DNA of 32,616 nucleotides from Syntrophus sp964555065 (lineage in GTDB: Bacteria; Desulfobacterota; Syntrophia; Syntrophales; Syntrophaceae): the NCBI GenBank assembly GCA_964555065.1, contig CAZKRB010000034.1, forward strand, positions 1-32,616. Direction: 5' to 3'. Both the position numbers and the translations under genes were made by a program. Shown here piece by piece: positions 23,190 to 31,391 of this stretch. A model generated the notes under the pieces. That model searched no databases and was not told where the DNA came from. It worked only from the letters and a program-made list of their open reading frames with translations. The first letter of the stretch is position 1, and each line of letters begins with the position of its first letter.

Positions 23190-24278
23190 CTACTTGAACA
23201 GTTCGGCGTATCTGCCGTAACCGGCCTGCTCCAGTTCCTCCTTGGGGATAAAGCGCAAGGCGGCTGAATTCATGCAGAACCGCAGCCCTGTCGGCTTTGG
23301 ACCATCGTTGAAAACATGCCCCAGGTGGGAATTGCCATGGCGGCTCCGCACTTCCGTTCTCCGGGCGAAAAGGGAGTTGTCCTCCCTTTCCACGATGTTT
23401 CCCGGCTCCAGGGGTTTGGTGAAGCTGGGCCATCCGGTTCCCGAATCGTACTTGTCCCGGGAGCTGAAAAGAGGTTCCCCGGAGACGATGTCCACATAGA
23501 TCCCTTCTCTTTTGTTGTCCCAGTACTCGTTATGAAAGGGAGGCTCCGTGCCGTTTTCCTGCGTTACACGGTACTGCAGGGGGGTCAGGTTCTTGCGCAG
23601 CGTGCCCTCATCCGGTTTGGCATGGGTCCGATCGGCATCGGTCCCGGTCGTTCCGCCCTCCTTTCCCCAGACCTTTTCCAGGAACTGGTCCCGGCCGGAG
23701 CGGTAACGGTAGTACTTGTAGTGCAGCGGATTTTCCCGGGCGTAATCCTGATGGTACGCTTCCGCTTCATAAAATTCCGTAAAGGGAATCAGTTCCGTGG
23801 CGATGGATTTGCCGAATTTCCCGGACTTTTCCAGATCCGCCTTCGATTTTTCCGCGATCCTTTTCTGCGCCTCATCGTGATAAAAAATGGCGCTCCGATA
23901 GTGGGGACCGCGGTCGACGAACTGCCCGCCCCGGTCCGTCGGGTCGATGTGCCTCCAGAACACTTCCAGCAGCTGTGCATAGGTAATGATCTTCGGGTCA
24001 AAGGTGACTTGAACGGCTTCCACGTATCCGTCGCGGCTGTAGGTTTCGTAGGTGGGATTGCCTCCTGTTCCGCCGGTGTACCCGGAAACGGCCTTGACGA
24101 CGCCGGGGACCTTTTCCAGATCGGATTCCAGACACCAGAAGCAGCCCCCTGCCAGGGTGGCGATCTGGTATGTACCCTGTTGTTCCGCCATTTTCTTTCC
24201 CTCCTTGGGTGAAGAATTTCCGCTCCCGCAGCTCGGAATCATGGAAAGGATCGCCAGGAAAAGAAGAAACTTCTTCAT
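23190..24278 (-). CDS. msrAB: MsrA-MsrB fusion methionine sulfoxide reductase, lipoprotein
   Basis: The 362-residue protein repairs oxidised methionine in proteins, S-sulfoxides by MsrA and R-sulfoxides by MsrB. A lipoprotein signal (MKKFLLFLAILSMIPSC, Cys 17) places it on the periplasmic side of the envelope. MsrA starts near residue 36 with GCFWC (catalytic Cys 46). MsrB occupies the C-terminal 130 or so residues with SGTGWPSFTKP, NSHLGHVFNDGPKP and RFCMNSA (catalytic Cys about 335). The zinc-binding CxxC pairs of many MsrB proteins are absent: the segment before DSGTGWPSF lacks cysteines. AGGAGG stands 7 nt before the ATG at 24278. The frame stays open to 24677 only because it overlaps a decayed gene. 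Confidence 0.95.
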   Translation of the reverse strand: MKKFLLFLAILSMIPSCGSGNSSPKEGKKMAEQQGTYQIATLAGGCFWCLESDLEKVPGVVKAVSGYTGGTGGNPTYETYSRDGYVEAVQVTFDPKIITYAQLLEVFWRHIDPTDRGGQFVDRGPHYRSAIFYHDEAQKRIAEKSKADLEKSGKFGKSIATELIPFTEFYEAEAYHQDYARENPLHYKYYRYRSGRDQFLEKVWGKEGGTTGTDADRTHAKPDEGTLRKNLTPLQYRVTQENGTEPPFHNEYWDNKREGIYVDIVSGEPLFSSRDKYDSGTGWPSFTKPLEPGNIVEREDNSLFARRTEVRSRHGNSHLGHVFNDGPKPTGLRFCMNSAALRFIPKEELEQAGYGRYAELFK

Positions 24279-24299
24279 GACGGGACCTCCTGCCAGAGA

Positions 24300-24847
24300 T
24301 TCGGGCCGGGAGAAAAGCCGGGGAAGAGTGCCTTCCCGGTCCGATTGAAAATGCGATGCGCCGTCTCCCCTACCGCTTCGAGCGTCTTCGTGCCGGGGAG
24401 AATCTTCCCCCCTCCCCGTCCAGGCGCTCCCGCAGAATGTCATTGGGATCGGGCTCTTTCGGACCGGGAATCGAATTGCCAACTTCGACGACGGTGACCT
24501 CGGAAAACCGAGCCGGACGGCGGCACCCAACTTGCAACCTCTTTCCGCCGAGTCGGGGGGCTGAATCCCGTCGGTGACGGCCTTCACCCGATCCACGGCG
24601 GAGTTGGGATTTCTCGGGGGACGAGAGCGGGGCGGAAGGCTGAACGCTTCAGCGCACTCAATACCGTACTCAGGCATACCGGATCAGAACTGTTGAGGAG
24701 AGGATTCCTCAGTGCGGGAAATCCCCGCCCAGGCCGGTCCGTCTTCTCCAAAAGAGGGGTCCTGGAGCCGAATCGGGCTGCTTCGGCGTCAGCTGTCAAT
24801 CCGGCAGAGCCACTGCCGATGATGCCGAGTTCATCATGAGCTTTCAT
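24300..24847 (-). pseudogene. decayed FAD-dependent (mercuric-reductase-like) oxidoreductase
   Basis: Three minus-strand frames in succession carry pieces of one flavoprotein of the dihydrolipoamide dehydrogenase/mercuric reductase type. From 24847: GIIGSGSAGLTADAEAARFG, the N-terminal FAD site, running to about LLEKTD. In the next frame: AEAFSLPPRSRPP and VKAVTDGIQPPDSAERG, the helical segment that normally follows the active-site cysteines. Then in a third frame from about 24501: EVTVVEVGNSI, KEPDPNDILRERLDGEG, the NAD-domain core. A fourth stretch near 24400, GTKTLEAVGETAHRIF, fits the next part. The CxxxxC redox site is lost, about 90 residues before EVTVVE are missing, and the C-terminal half is gone. 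It is a relic; its remains hold the upstream region of msrAB. Confidence 0.75.
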
Positions 24848-24928
24848 GGTTCCCTCTCGGTCCGGAAAACACCCAACAAACTTTATAACATTTGGGAATT
24901 TTTAAAAACAAGAAAGTTCCCTGGGAGA

Positions 24929-24957
24929 TTGACAATTCAATCCAGAAAAAGTAAGAG
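24929..24957 (+). promoter_or_regulatory. candidate promoter of the mla cluster
   Basis: A perfect TTGACA (24929-24934) is followed after 17 nt by TAAGAG (24952-24957). The -10 is poor, but the stretch is AT-rich and lies 140 nt ahead of mlaE, with no better match in between. Confidence 0.35.
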
Positions 24958-25094
24958 AGCGGAGAACCGGATCTAAGAAGAGGAACCGCGCCCACGGGGC
25001 AATCCCTCGTTGGCGTGCGGCAAGGGGAAATGCCCGTTGATGTCGGTGTATTTGTCCGTTCTCTTGAAAACTACGCCCGGTTGGAGACTCATTC

Positions 25095-25943
25095 ATGGCG
25101 CTTCCTTCAGAGATCCAGGAACCTTCGGAGACCGAGTCACGGTTAAGTCCATGGCGTCTGCTCTCCCTGCCCTTTGCCTGGCTCGGAAGGTCCGCGATCA
25201 GTTGGATCAACAATTCCGGGGCGGCGGTCATTTTTCTTTTCCTGGCTTCCCTGAAAATCTTCCGGCCCCGGCAACTGCTGAAGATTGTCCAGCAGATCTA
25301 TTATATCGGGGCGCGCTCCACGATGATCATCATGCTGGTCGGTCTGTTTACCGGCATGGTCCTGGGCCTCCAGTCCTATCATGCCCTCGTCAAGGTCGGT
25401 GCGGAAGGGGCGCTGGGCACCCTCGTCGCTCTGTCGCTGATCCGGGAGCTGGGGCCCGTTCTGACCGCGATCATGATCACCGCGCGCGCCGGCTCCGCCA
25501 TTACGGCCGAAATCGGCATTCAGCGCATCTCCGAGCAGATTGACGCCCTGGACACCATGCACATCGATCCGCTGCGCTACCTGGTGAGCCCCAAGATCGC
25601 CGCGGCCGTCATCAGTTTCCCCATGCTGACGGCGCTCTTTGACCTCATCGGCATTCTGGGCAGTTACATCTCCGGGGTCTGGATCATGGGCGCGAATGCG
25701 GGCACCTATTTTTACCGGGTCCAGGTCAGTGTGGAGCTGTCCGACGTCACAGAAGGCTTTGTCAAGGCCGTCGTTTTTGCCGTCATCGTTTCCACCGTCT
25801 GCTGCTACCAGGGCTATTTCGCCCATATGCGGCCGGACAGCCACGGCGCCAAGGCCGTCGGCCTCGCCACCACCTCGGCCGTCGTGCTTTCCTGTGTGCT
25901 GATTCTCGTGTCGGATTACGTCGTTACTTCGCTGCTGCTGTAA
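25095..25943 (+). CDS. mlaE: phospholipid transport permease MlaE
   Basis: The 282-residue inner-membrane permease belongs to the MlaE/YrbE family and forms the channel of the Mla ABC complex, which moves phospholipids between the inner and outer membrane. After an N-terminal amphipathic stretch it shows the conserved core GLFTGMVLGLQSYHAL, REIGP-like RELGPVLTAIMITARAGSA, and ITAEIGIQRISEQIDALDTM, the coupling-helix region. Five or six membrane segments are visible. TTGGAG lies 9 nt before the ATG. mlaF starts 7 nt after its stop, and the whole cluster runs in order mlaE, F, D, C, A. Confidence 0.96.
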   Translation: MALPSEIQEPSETESRLSPWRLLSLPFAWLGRSAISWINNSGAAVIFLFLASLKIFRPRQLLKIVQQIYYIGARSTMIIMLVGLFTGMVLGLQSYHALVKVGAEGALGTLVALSLIRELGPVLTAIMITARAGSAITAEIGIQRISEQIDALDTMHIDPLRYLVSPKIAAAVISFPMLTALFDLIGILGSYISGVWIMGANAGTYFYRVQVSVELSDVTEGFVKAVVFAVIVSTVCCYQGYFAHMRPDSHGAKAVGLATTSAVVLSCVLILVSDYVVTSLLL

Positions 25944-25950
25944 GGGGATT

Positions 25951-27192
25951 ATGGAGACACCACTGATCGAATTCAAGGATGTGACGAAACGCTTCGGAGA
26001 CCGGACCGTCCTGGAAAAGGTCAACCTGAAGATCTATGAAGGCCAGGTCACGACCATCATCGGCCTCAGCGGGGGAGGAAAGAGCGTCCTCCTCAAGCAC
26101 ATCATCGGCTTGCTCAAGCCCGATGAAGGGGTTATCCTGTTCCGGGGGAAACCCCTGATGCAGATGGACCGAAGCCAACGGTCCACGTCCGTGGACCGGA
26201 TGAGCTACATGTTTCAGCACAACGCGCTGTTCGATTCCAGGACCGTCTACGAGAATGTCGCCCTGCCCCTTCAGGAAACGACGCACCTGAAAAAGCGGGA
26301 AATCGAACGCCGGGTGATGGCGAGAATCGAGCAGACGGAACTGAGCGATTCCATTCATAAGTATCCCTCCGAGCTTTCGGGAGGGATGCAGAAACGGGTG
26401 GCCCTGGCGCGGGCTCTGGTGACGGACCCCAAGATTGTGCTCTTCGACGAACCCACTTCCGGCCAGGATCCCGTCCGGAAAAACGCGATTCTGAGCATGA
26501 TTGCCCAGTACCAGAGAAAGTTCGGGTTTACGGCGGTGCTCGTCAGCCACGAAATTCCCGATGTATATTTTATCTCCAACCGGATTCTCGCCCTTTACGA
26601 TCGCACCATTGTTTTTCAGGGGACCGTGGAGGAACTGGAAGACTTCGACCACCCCTTCAAGGATGAAGTCATTCGCAGCCTGGAAGGGCTCCAGGCGGAA
26701 TTGACGGGGCTGCGCTCGAAGCGGCAGTTCAAAACCCTCTATCATGCGAGCCTGAAGCGCAGCCCGCAGGAGGAAAGCTACACACTGGTGGTTTTTACCC
26801 TGGAGGGGCTGGAGGCAGTCATCTCCGGGTTGGGCCACGATGCGGGACAGCGGGCGATCCATGAGGTGGGATTGTTCATCGACAAGCATTTCAGCCAGAT
26901 CGGGGGCTTTTCCTCCCGCGTCGGCTTCAACGAATTTGCAACGATGCTTCCCTATGCGGACCAGGCTGAGGCGGAAGCCATCTTGAAGGACTTTATTCCC
27001 GCTCTGCAGGAGCAGGGGATTCGTGACCTAGAACTGGAAGCCACGGGCGAGGCATGCGTTGAGTTTTCCGTCCTTGCCGGGCTCGCCCAAGGCCGGCCCC
27101 TGGAAGAAATCGATTCGGTCATCGAATCCGCAAAGCAGCAGCAAAAAGAAATCGGTCGTCTACAGTGCGCCGCGCAGGAGTTGAAGTCATGA
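25951..27192 (+). CDS. mlaF: MlaF-type ATPase with extra C-terminal GGDEF-like domain
   Basis: Residues 1-250 are a complete ABC ATPase driving the Mla lipid transporter: Walker A GLSGGGKS (38-45), Q-loop MFQH (87-90), signature LSGGMQ (142-147), Walker B KIVLFDEP (161-168) and switch His 200. Normal MlaF proteins end near residue 265; this one has about 150 more. The extension resembles a GGDEF domain in layout: GHDAGQRAIHEVGLFI, then SRVGFNEFATMLPYAD, where GFNEF (325-329) stands in place of GGDEF, then AEAILKDFIPAL. Catalytic glycine and aspartate are replaced, so cyclic-di-GMP synthesis is unlikely; a regulatory or dimerising role is inferred. Its stop overlaps the mlaD start by 4 nt. Confidence 0.93.
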   Translation: METPLIEFKDVTKRFGDRTVLEKVNLKIYEGQVTTIIGLSGGGKSVLLKHIIGLLKPDEGVILFRGKPLMQMDRSQRSTSVDRMSYMFQHNALFDSRTVYENVALPLQETTHLKKREIERRVMARIEQTELSDSIHKYPSELSGGMQKRVALARALVTDPKIVLFDEPTSGQDPVRKNAILSMIAQYQRKFGFTAVLVSHEIPDVYFISNRILALYDRTIVFQGTVEELEDFDHPFKDEVIRSLEGLQAELTGLRSKRQFKTLYHASLKRSPQEESYTLVVFTLEGLEAVISGLGHDAGQRAIHEVGLFIDKHFSQIGGFSSRVGFNEFATMLPYADQAEAEAILKDFIPALQEQGIRDLELEATGEACVEFSVLAGLAQGRPLEEIDSVIESAKQQQKEIGRLQCAAQELKS

Positions 27193-27683
27193 AAAAATAC
27201 GCCATGGAAACCACAGTGGGCATCTTTCTCGCTCTCGGACTGATCCTGATCGGGTACATGACCGTGAAACTCGGCCATGTGAATCTCTTCGGCGATGATA
27301 CCTACAGCCTCAATGCCCGGTTTACCTCCGTTTCCGGCTTGAGAGAGGGCAGTACGGTGGATATGCTGGGCATCGAAATCGGAAAGGTGGATAAGCTGGC
27401 CATCGATCAGGCGGATCAGCGCGCCGTTGTGAGAATGAGAATCAAAAAGAACATCAGGATTTATGATGATGCCGTCGTCTCCGTCAAAACGGAAGGGCTG
27501 ATCGGCGACAAGTACCTCAGCGTCGATCCGGGCGGGGGAGGAGAAGTCCTTCCTCCGGGAGGAACGATCACCGAGACGCAGCCGGCGTTGGATATCGAGA
27601 GCCTCGTCGGCAAGTATGCCTTCGGTGACGTGAAAAAAACGGATAACACCGACAAAAATAAGAAGGATCAGGATAAGCTATGA
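27189..27683 (+). CDS. mlaD: MlaD, MCE-domain lipid-binding protein
   Basis: The 164-residue protein has one N-terminal membrane segment (VGIFLALGLILIGYMTVKLG) and a periplasmic MCE domain (about 38-120): SLNARFTSVSGLREGSTVDM, GIEIGKVDKLAID, VSVKTEGLIGDKYLSVDPGG. MlaD forms a hexameric ring on top of MlaE through which lipids pass. The tail is Lys/Asp-rich and disordered. The ATG at 27189 overlaps the mlaF stop (ATGA) and has AGGAG in front; an upstream in-frame codon at 27165 inside mlaF is not used. The stop overlaps mlaC in the same way. Confidence 0.95.
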   Translation: MKKYAMETTVGIFLALGLILIGYMTVKLGHVNLFGDDTYSLNARFTSVSGLREGSTVDMLGIEIGKVDKLAIDQADQRAVVRMRIKKNIRIYDDAVVSVKTEGLIGDKYLSVDPGGGGEVLPPGGTITETQPALDIESLVGKYAFGDVKKTDNTDKNKKDQDKL

Positions 27684-28285
27684 AGAAACTGTCCATGAAC
27701 GTCATTTTCGGGGTGCTTTTGCTGTTGTTGTTGCTGTTCCCTTTTCCTGCATTCGCCGGCATTCCCACGGATACGCTGAGGGCCAATGTGAACCAGGTGC
27801 TGGAAGTGTTGCGCGATCCGGCCCTGAAGCCGGCATCGGCCAAGGCGGCCAAGAAGGAGAAACTGCGGATCATTTACGAGCGCATGTTCGATGAGAAGGA
27901 ACTTTCCCGGCGCGCCCTGGCAAAAAACTGGAGCAAACTGGATGCCGCTCAGCAGCAGGAATTTATCCCGCTCTTCCGCCAGGTGCTGGAAAAGGCCTAT
28001 GCCGACAAAATTCTGGCCTACACCAACGAGAAGGTCGTCTTCGACCGGGAGACCAAGCTTTCGGCCAATCAGGTCGAGGTGGCCACAAGAATTGTAACCT
28101 CCTCGAAGACGATCCCCATTACCTACCGGGTGATCCAGAAGGGAAACGCCTGGAAGGTTTATGACGTGGTGGTGGAGAACGTCAGCCTGGTTCAGAATTA
28201 CCGGACGCAGTTCAATGAGATCCTGGGCAAGCAGAAGCCGGAACAGCTTCTGCAGACCCTGCGGAAAAAGGTTAAGGAACAGTAA
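27680..28285 (+). CDS. mlaC: MlaC, periplasmic phospholipid carrier
   Basis: The 201-residue protein begins with a classic signal peptide (FGVLLLLLLLFPFPAFA, likely cleaved after AFA) and continues as an MlaC/Ttg2D-like domain of helices and strands: VNQVLEVLRDPAL, RIIYERMFDEKELSRRAL, FIPLFRQVLEKAY, YRVIQKGNAWKVYDVVVENV. MlaC ferries phospholipid across the periplasm between the MlaA complex and MlaEFDB. The ATG overlaps the mlaD stop (ATGA). No mlaB gene (STAS protein) is in the cluster. Confidence 0.95.
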   Translation: MKKLSMNVIFGVLLLLLLLFPFPAFAGIPTDTLRANVNQVLEVLRDPALKPASAKAAKKEKLRIIYERMFDEKELSRRALAKNWSKLDAAQQQEFIPLFRQVLEKAYADKILAYTNEKVVFDRETKLSANQVEVATRIVTSSKTIPITYRVIQKGNAWKVYDVVVENVSLVQNYRTQFNEILGKQKPEQLLQTLRKKVKEQ

Positions 28286-28316
28286 CTCCCCGACGGATCG
28301 GAGAGGAGCACCGGGC

Positions 28317-28377
28317 GGCAAGGCGGAGAGACGGTTCAGGTCAGGTGAAGAGCGCCGTGCGCCGGCAAGGCGGAGAG
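28317..28377 (+). repeat. 14-bp direct repeat between mlaC and mlaA
   Basis: GGCAAGGCGGAGAG occurs at 28317-28330 and again at 28364-28377, 47 nt apart, in the 171-nt spacer before mlaA. No gene covers the spacer. The meaning is unknown. Confidence 0.6.
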
Positions 28378-28456
28378 GCCGCCGCTGAAGCCCGTTCCCT
28401 TTGCTCCGGAAGAGGAAAAGGATCTGATCCGAAAAAACGAAAGAGAGGGCCTGGCC

Positions 28457-29515
28457 ATGAAAAAGCTCTGCCTGTCCGTTTTGTTGCTGCTCGCGATTCT
28501 TGGCACCGGTTATGCGACGCCGGCGGATGCCCGGCGCGCTTCACAGACCCCGGCGGAAGCCCTTGCCTCCAAAATGGCGGAAGAGGCCCTGCCCGGCGCT
28601 TCCGCATTGCAGGGAATGCCGGATGTTTACGCCGAGGCTGTGCCGGAGGGAACCGGAAGTCTGGATCGTTCCGCTGTTTTGGCCTTGAAGGACGGCAAGG
28701 ACGCAAAGTCCGCAGAGGAAGCCGCGGAAGAGGCGGAGCCGACGGATGCCGGGATATCTTCAGCGGCGGAAGAAACGAAGACACCTGAGGCTTCCGAGGA
28801 AGGGGAAGGGGAATACGTACCTGAAGAGGAGGAGGCGCCCGCACCCACCATCGCCGATCCCCTGGAGCCTTTCAACCGGGCCATGTATCACTTCAACGAC
28901 AAGCTCTATTTCTGGCTGCTCAAACCCGTCGGAGAGGCTTACGGCAAGGTCGTTCCCGAACCGGCGCGGATCAGTGTCCGGAATTTCTTTTCCAACCTGG
29001 CTTTCCCGGTCCGTTTTCTCAGTTGTGTACTGCAGGCGGACCTCCGCTGCGCCGGCACAGAAACCGGCCGGTTTGCCGTCAACACGGTTCTGGGGATCGG
29101 GGGGCTGCTGGATCCAGCGTCCGGACCGGAGTTGAATCTTCAGAAGCAGGACGTGGACCTGGGGCAGACCCTGGGCGTCTATGGCGCGGGGCCAGGATTT
29201 TATTTCGTCTGGCCGGTATTCGGACCGTCCAGCCTGCGTGATTCCGTCAACGTCGTGGGGGGATATTTCCTCAATCCTGTCAGCTACCTCAACCCCTGGT
29301 ACACACCGCCCGCCGTTCGCACCTACGAAGCGGTGAATGAAACCTCCTTGAGCATCGGGGATTATGAGGCACTCAAGGGAGCGGCCATCGATCCCTACCT
29401 GTCCATTCGGGATGCCTATGTCCAGTCCCGCACCAAAAAAATCGAGGCACGGAAACGCAAGCCGGAGGCGCCTCAAGCCGGTGATGCGCAGCAGCCGCTG
29501 CCGGCGGAGGATTGA
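28457..29515 (+). CDS. mlaA: MlaA (VacJ) family protein with acidic linker
   Basis: The 352-residue protein starts with a signal peptide (LCLSVLLLLAILGTGYATPADA) that has no lipobox cysteine, although MlaA is normally an outer-membrane lipoprotein. Residues about 30-130 form a Glu/Ala-rich, low-complexity linker. The VacJ domain follows (DPLEPFNRAMYHFNDKLYFW, VRNFFSNLAFPVRFLSCVLQ, GRFAVNTVLGIGGLLDPAS, DLGQTLGVYGAGPGFYFVWP, FGPSSLRDSV) and is intact. MlaA removes misplaced phospholipid from the outer leaflet and hands it to MlaC. Anchoring without lipid would be through its own membrane-inserting helices. The gene is the last of the mla cluster, 171 nt after mlaC. Confidence 0.93.
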   Translation: MKKLCLSVLLLLAILGTGYATPADARRASQTPAEALASKMAEEALPGASALQGMPDVYAEAVPEGTGSLDRSAVLALKDGKDAKSAEEAAEEAEPTDAGISSAAEETKTPEASEEGEGEYVPEEEEAPAPTIADPLEPFNRAMYHFNDKLYFWLLKPVGEAYGKVVPEPARISVRNFFSNLAFPVRFLSCVLQADLRCAGTETGRFAVNTVLGIGGLLDPASGPELNLQKQDVDLGQTLGVYGAGPGFYFVWPVFGPSSLRDSVNVVGGYFLNPVSYLNPWYTPPAVRTYEAVNETSLSIGDYEALKGAAIDPYLSIRDAYVQSRTKKIEARKRKPEAPQAGDAQQPLPAED

Positions 29516-30026
29516 GCAGAAGCCGCATCGCCCGGCAGACCTCCCGGCAGCCTGCCCCGGGGGAACCCCGGAAGAGCCTGTCCATCCGGGCGTGCCGCTC
29601 CTCGGCTTGCGCACGGCGCTTTTCCTTCTCCTCCGCTCACAAGAGTTCGTCCACAAGAAATCCCTCCGCACCTTTCCCTTGAATTTCCAACCAGAGGTTG
29701 ATGCTCCCTTGAGCGAGATGTATGGCGCAGAAGGCGCCGGGGGCTCTATACCGGAAAGCACTGATTCCCGGAGTAAGAGGCAGGTGTCAATTGCAGGTTT
29801 CTTCCCCTGAGGTGCAAGGTTATTGCCGGGCGATCTGGAGGAGTGATGGTGGCGGTCTACGGGTTCCTCCTTGAAATATCAAATGTCGGGTATGAGATTT
29901 CAAGGATAAGGAGTCAGCGAATCTTTTTGGATGGCCTTGAACGGGGGTGGATTGGGTTCGGTTCGTCACACCTTGTCTCTATGCTCATGACGATGTCAGC
30001 AGTCCCTCCAATGTGGATAGCGGACT
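29516..30026. other. intergenic region between mlaA and rimO
   Basis: No complete gene is supported across 511 nt between convergent genes. Two minus-strand stretches look like gene remnants: 29914-30030 reads SAIHIGGTADIVMSIETRC before a stop, and 29637-29786 reads GAFCAIHLAQGSINLWLE before a stop. Neither has a start or ribosome site. A strong inverted repeat lies at 29868-29906. Base composition is less GC-rich than the neighbouring genes in the right half. Confidence 0.5.
29868..29906. repeat. 10-bp inverted repeat between mlaA and rimO
   Basis: TCCTTGAAAT (29868-29877) is mirrored by ATTTCAAGGA (29897-29906), with two further pairs inside beyond a mismatch and a 13-nt loop. There is no U-run on either strand. 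It may be a transcript-end hairpin for rimO or the residue of a mobile element; undecided. Confidence 0.5.
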
Positions 30027-31391
30027 TCAACCCAACGTCGGGATCGGTTCCGCGAAGAGGTCATAGTCATCGGCGGCGACGATCCGGCAGAAGACGAGGG
30101 AGCCGGGCGGAAGGGGCCGGTCTCCGCCTTTTACGTAGGTCACCCCGTCGATGTCCGGGGCCTGGCGGCGACAGCGGCCCACCAGGGGATAATCGGGGTT
30201 TTGGCTCGACCCTTCGATGAGCACCTCCTGACGGGAGCCTACCAGGGATTGATTGATCTCATGGGAAATGACCGCCTGCTCCTCCATGAGCAGATCGCGC
30301 CGGGCCTTTTTTGTCCGGTCCGAGACCTGACGGGGCAGCTTTTCCGCGGGCGTTCCCTCTTCGGGGGAGTAGGGAAAGACCCCGAGATGGTCGAAGCGGG
30401 TCTCCTGGACGAAGGCCAGGAGGCGGTTGAATCTCGCCGGCGTTTCCCCGGGGAAGCCCACGATGAGGGACGTCCGGAGGGCGAGGCCGGGGATGGCGGC
30501 ACGGGCGCGCTCCAGCTTCTTCCGGATGAGGCGGCTGTCGCCCCGGCGCTTCATGGCTTTAAGAATGACGTCGTCGATGTGCTGGATCGGGACATCCAGG
30601 TAGGAACAGATCCGGTCCTGTGCCGCGATGACCTCGATCAGCTCATCCGCCAGGCCTGTGGGATAGGTGTAGAGGATGCGGATCCAGTCCGGACCGTCCA
30701 GGGCCGCCAGTTCCCGGAGCAGGAGGGCCAGGCTCGGCTTGCCGGGCAGGTCCCGGCCATAGGCGGTGGTGTCCTGGGCGATCAGGATCAGTTCCCTGAC
30801 GCCGCGCCTTGCCAGGCCTCGCGCTTCCCGGAGGAGATCGTCAACGGGCCGGCTGCGCGCCTTTCCCCGGATCCGGGGGATGGTGCAGTAGGTGCAGCGG
30901 TTGGAGCAGCCCTCGGCGATCTTGAGGTACGCGCTGAAGGTCGGGGCGGAAAGGAGGCGGGGGTGGCCGGCATCCATGAGGAAGAGGGGTGGGGTGACCG
31001 CGGCGCGGTTTGTCGCCGCGTCGGCTTGGCCTTCCAGGAGCTTCCGGAGATGAGCGGCGATATGGGGCACTTCCGAAATGCCCAGGAAGAGATCGACCTC
31101 GGGGATCTCCGCCGCCAGTTCCTCCCCGTAGCGCTGCGAAAGGCAGCCAGCCACGATGAGATAGCGGCACTTCCCCGATTGCTTCAGCTCGGCGAGGCGG
31201 AAGATCTCGTCAATGGACTCCTCCCGGGCCGGCAGGATGAAGGCGCAGGTGTTGAGGAGCAGGATTTCCGCCTCTTCCGGGGCGGCAACGATCCGGCAGC
31301 CCGCCTGGACCAGCAGGCCGGCCATCACCTCCGAATCGACGAGATTTTTCGGGCAGCCGAGGCTGACCACATGAACCGTGCGTTCTCTCAT
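30027..31391 (-). CDS. rimO: ribosomal protein S12 methylthiotransferase RimO
   Basis: The 454-residue radical-SAM enzyme adds a methylthio group to an Asp of ribosomal protein S12. The N-terminal domain carries the second-cluster cysteines Cys 13 (SLGCPKNLVDSE), Cys 49 (LLNTCAF) and Cys 83 (AGCLSQRYG). The radical-SAM triad is in EGCSNRCTYCTIP (Cys 162, 166 and 169). A TRAM domain closes the protein (about 385-450). SLGCPKN and the length separate it from MiaB. The start overlaps the ftsK stop by 4 nt (ATGA), so the two are translated from one message. Confidence 0.96.
   Translation of the reverse strand: MRERTVHVVSLGCPKNLVDSEVMAGLLVQAGCRIVAAPEEAEILLLNTCAFILPAREESIDEIFRLAELKQSGKCRYLIVAGCLSQRYGEELAAEIPEVDLFLGISEVPHIAAHLRKLLEGQADAATNRAAVTPPLFLMDAGHPRLLSAPTFSAYLKIAEGCSNRCTYCTIPRIRGKARSRPVDDLLREARGLARRGVRELILIAQDTTAYGRDLPGKPSLALLLRELAALDGPDWIRILYTYPTGLADELIEVIAAQDRICSYLDVPIQHIDDVILKAMKRRGDSRLIRKKLERARAAIPGLALRTSLIVGFPGETPARFNRLLAFVQETRFDHLGVFPYSPEEGTPAEKLPRQVSDRTKKARRDLLMEEQAVISHEINQSLVGSRQEVLIEGSSQNPDYPLVGRCRRQAPDIDGVTYVKGGDRPLPPGSLVFCRIVAADDYDLFAEPIPTLG

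Noticed and set aside
24279..24677. N-terminal extension of msrAB giving a 495-residue protein
   Set aside because: The ATG at 24278 has an ideal AGGAGG site and starts a lipoprotein signal. The extension is the frame of a decayed flavoprotein, not part of MsrAB.
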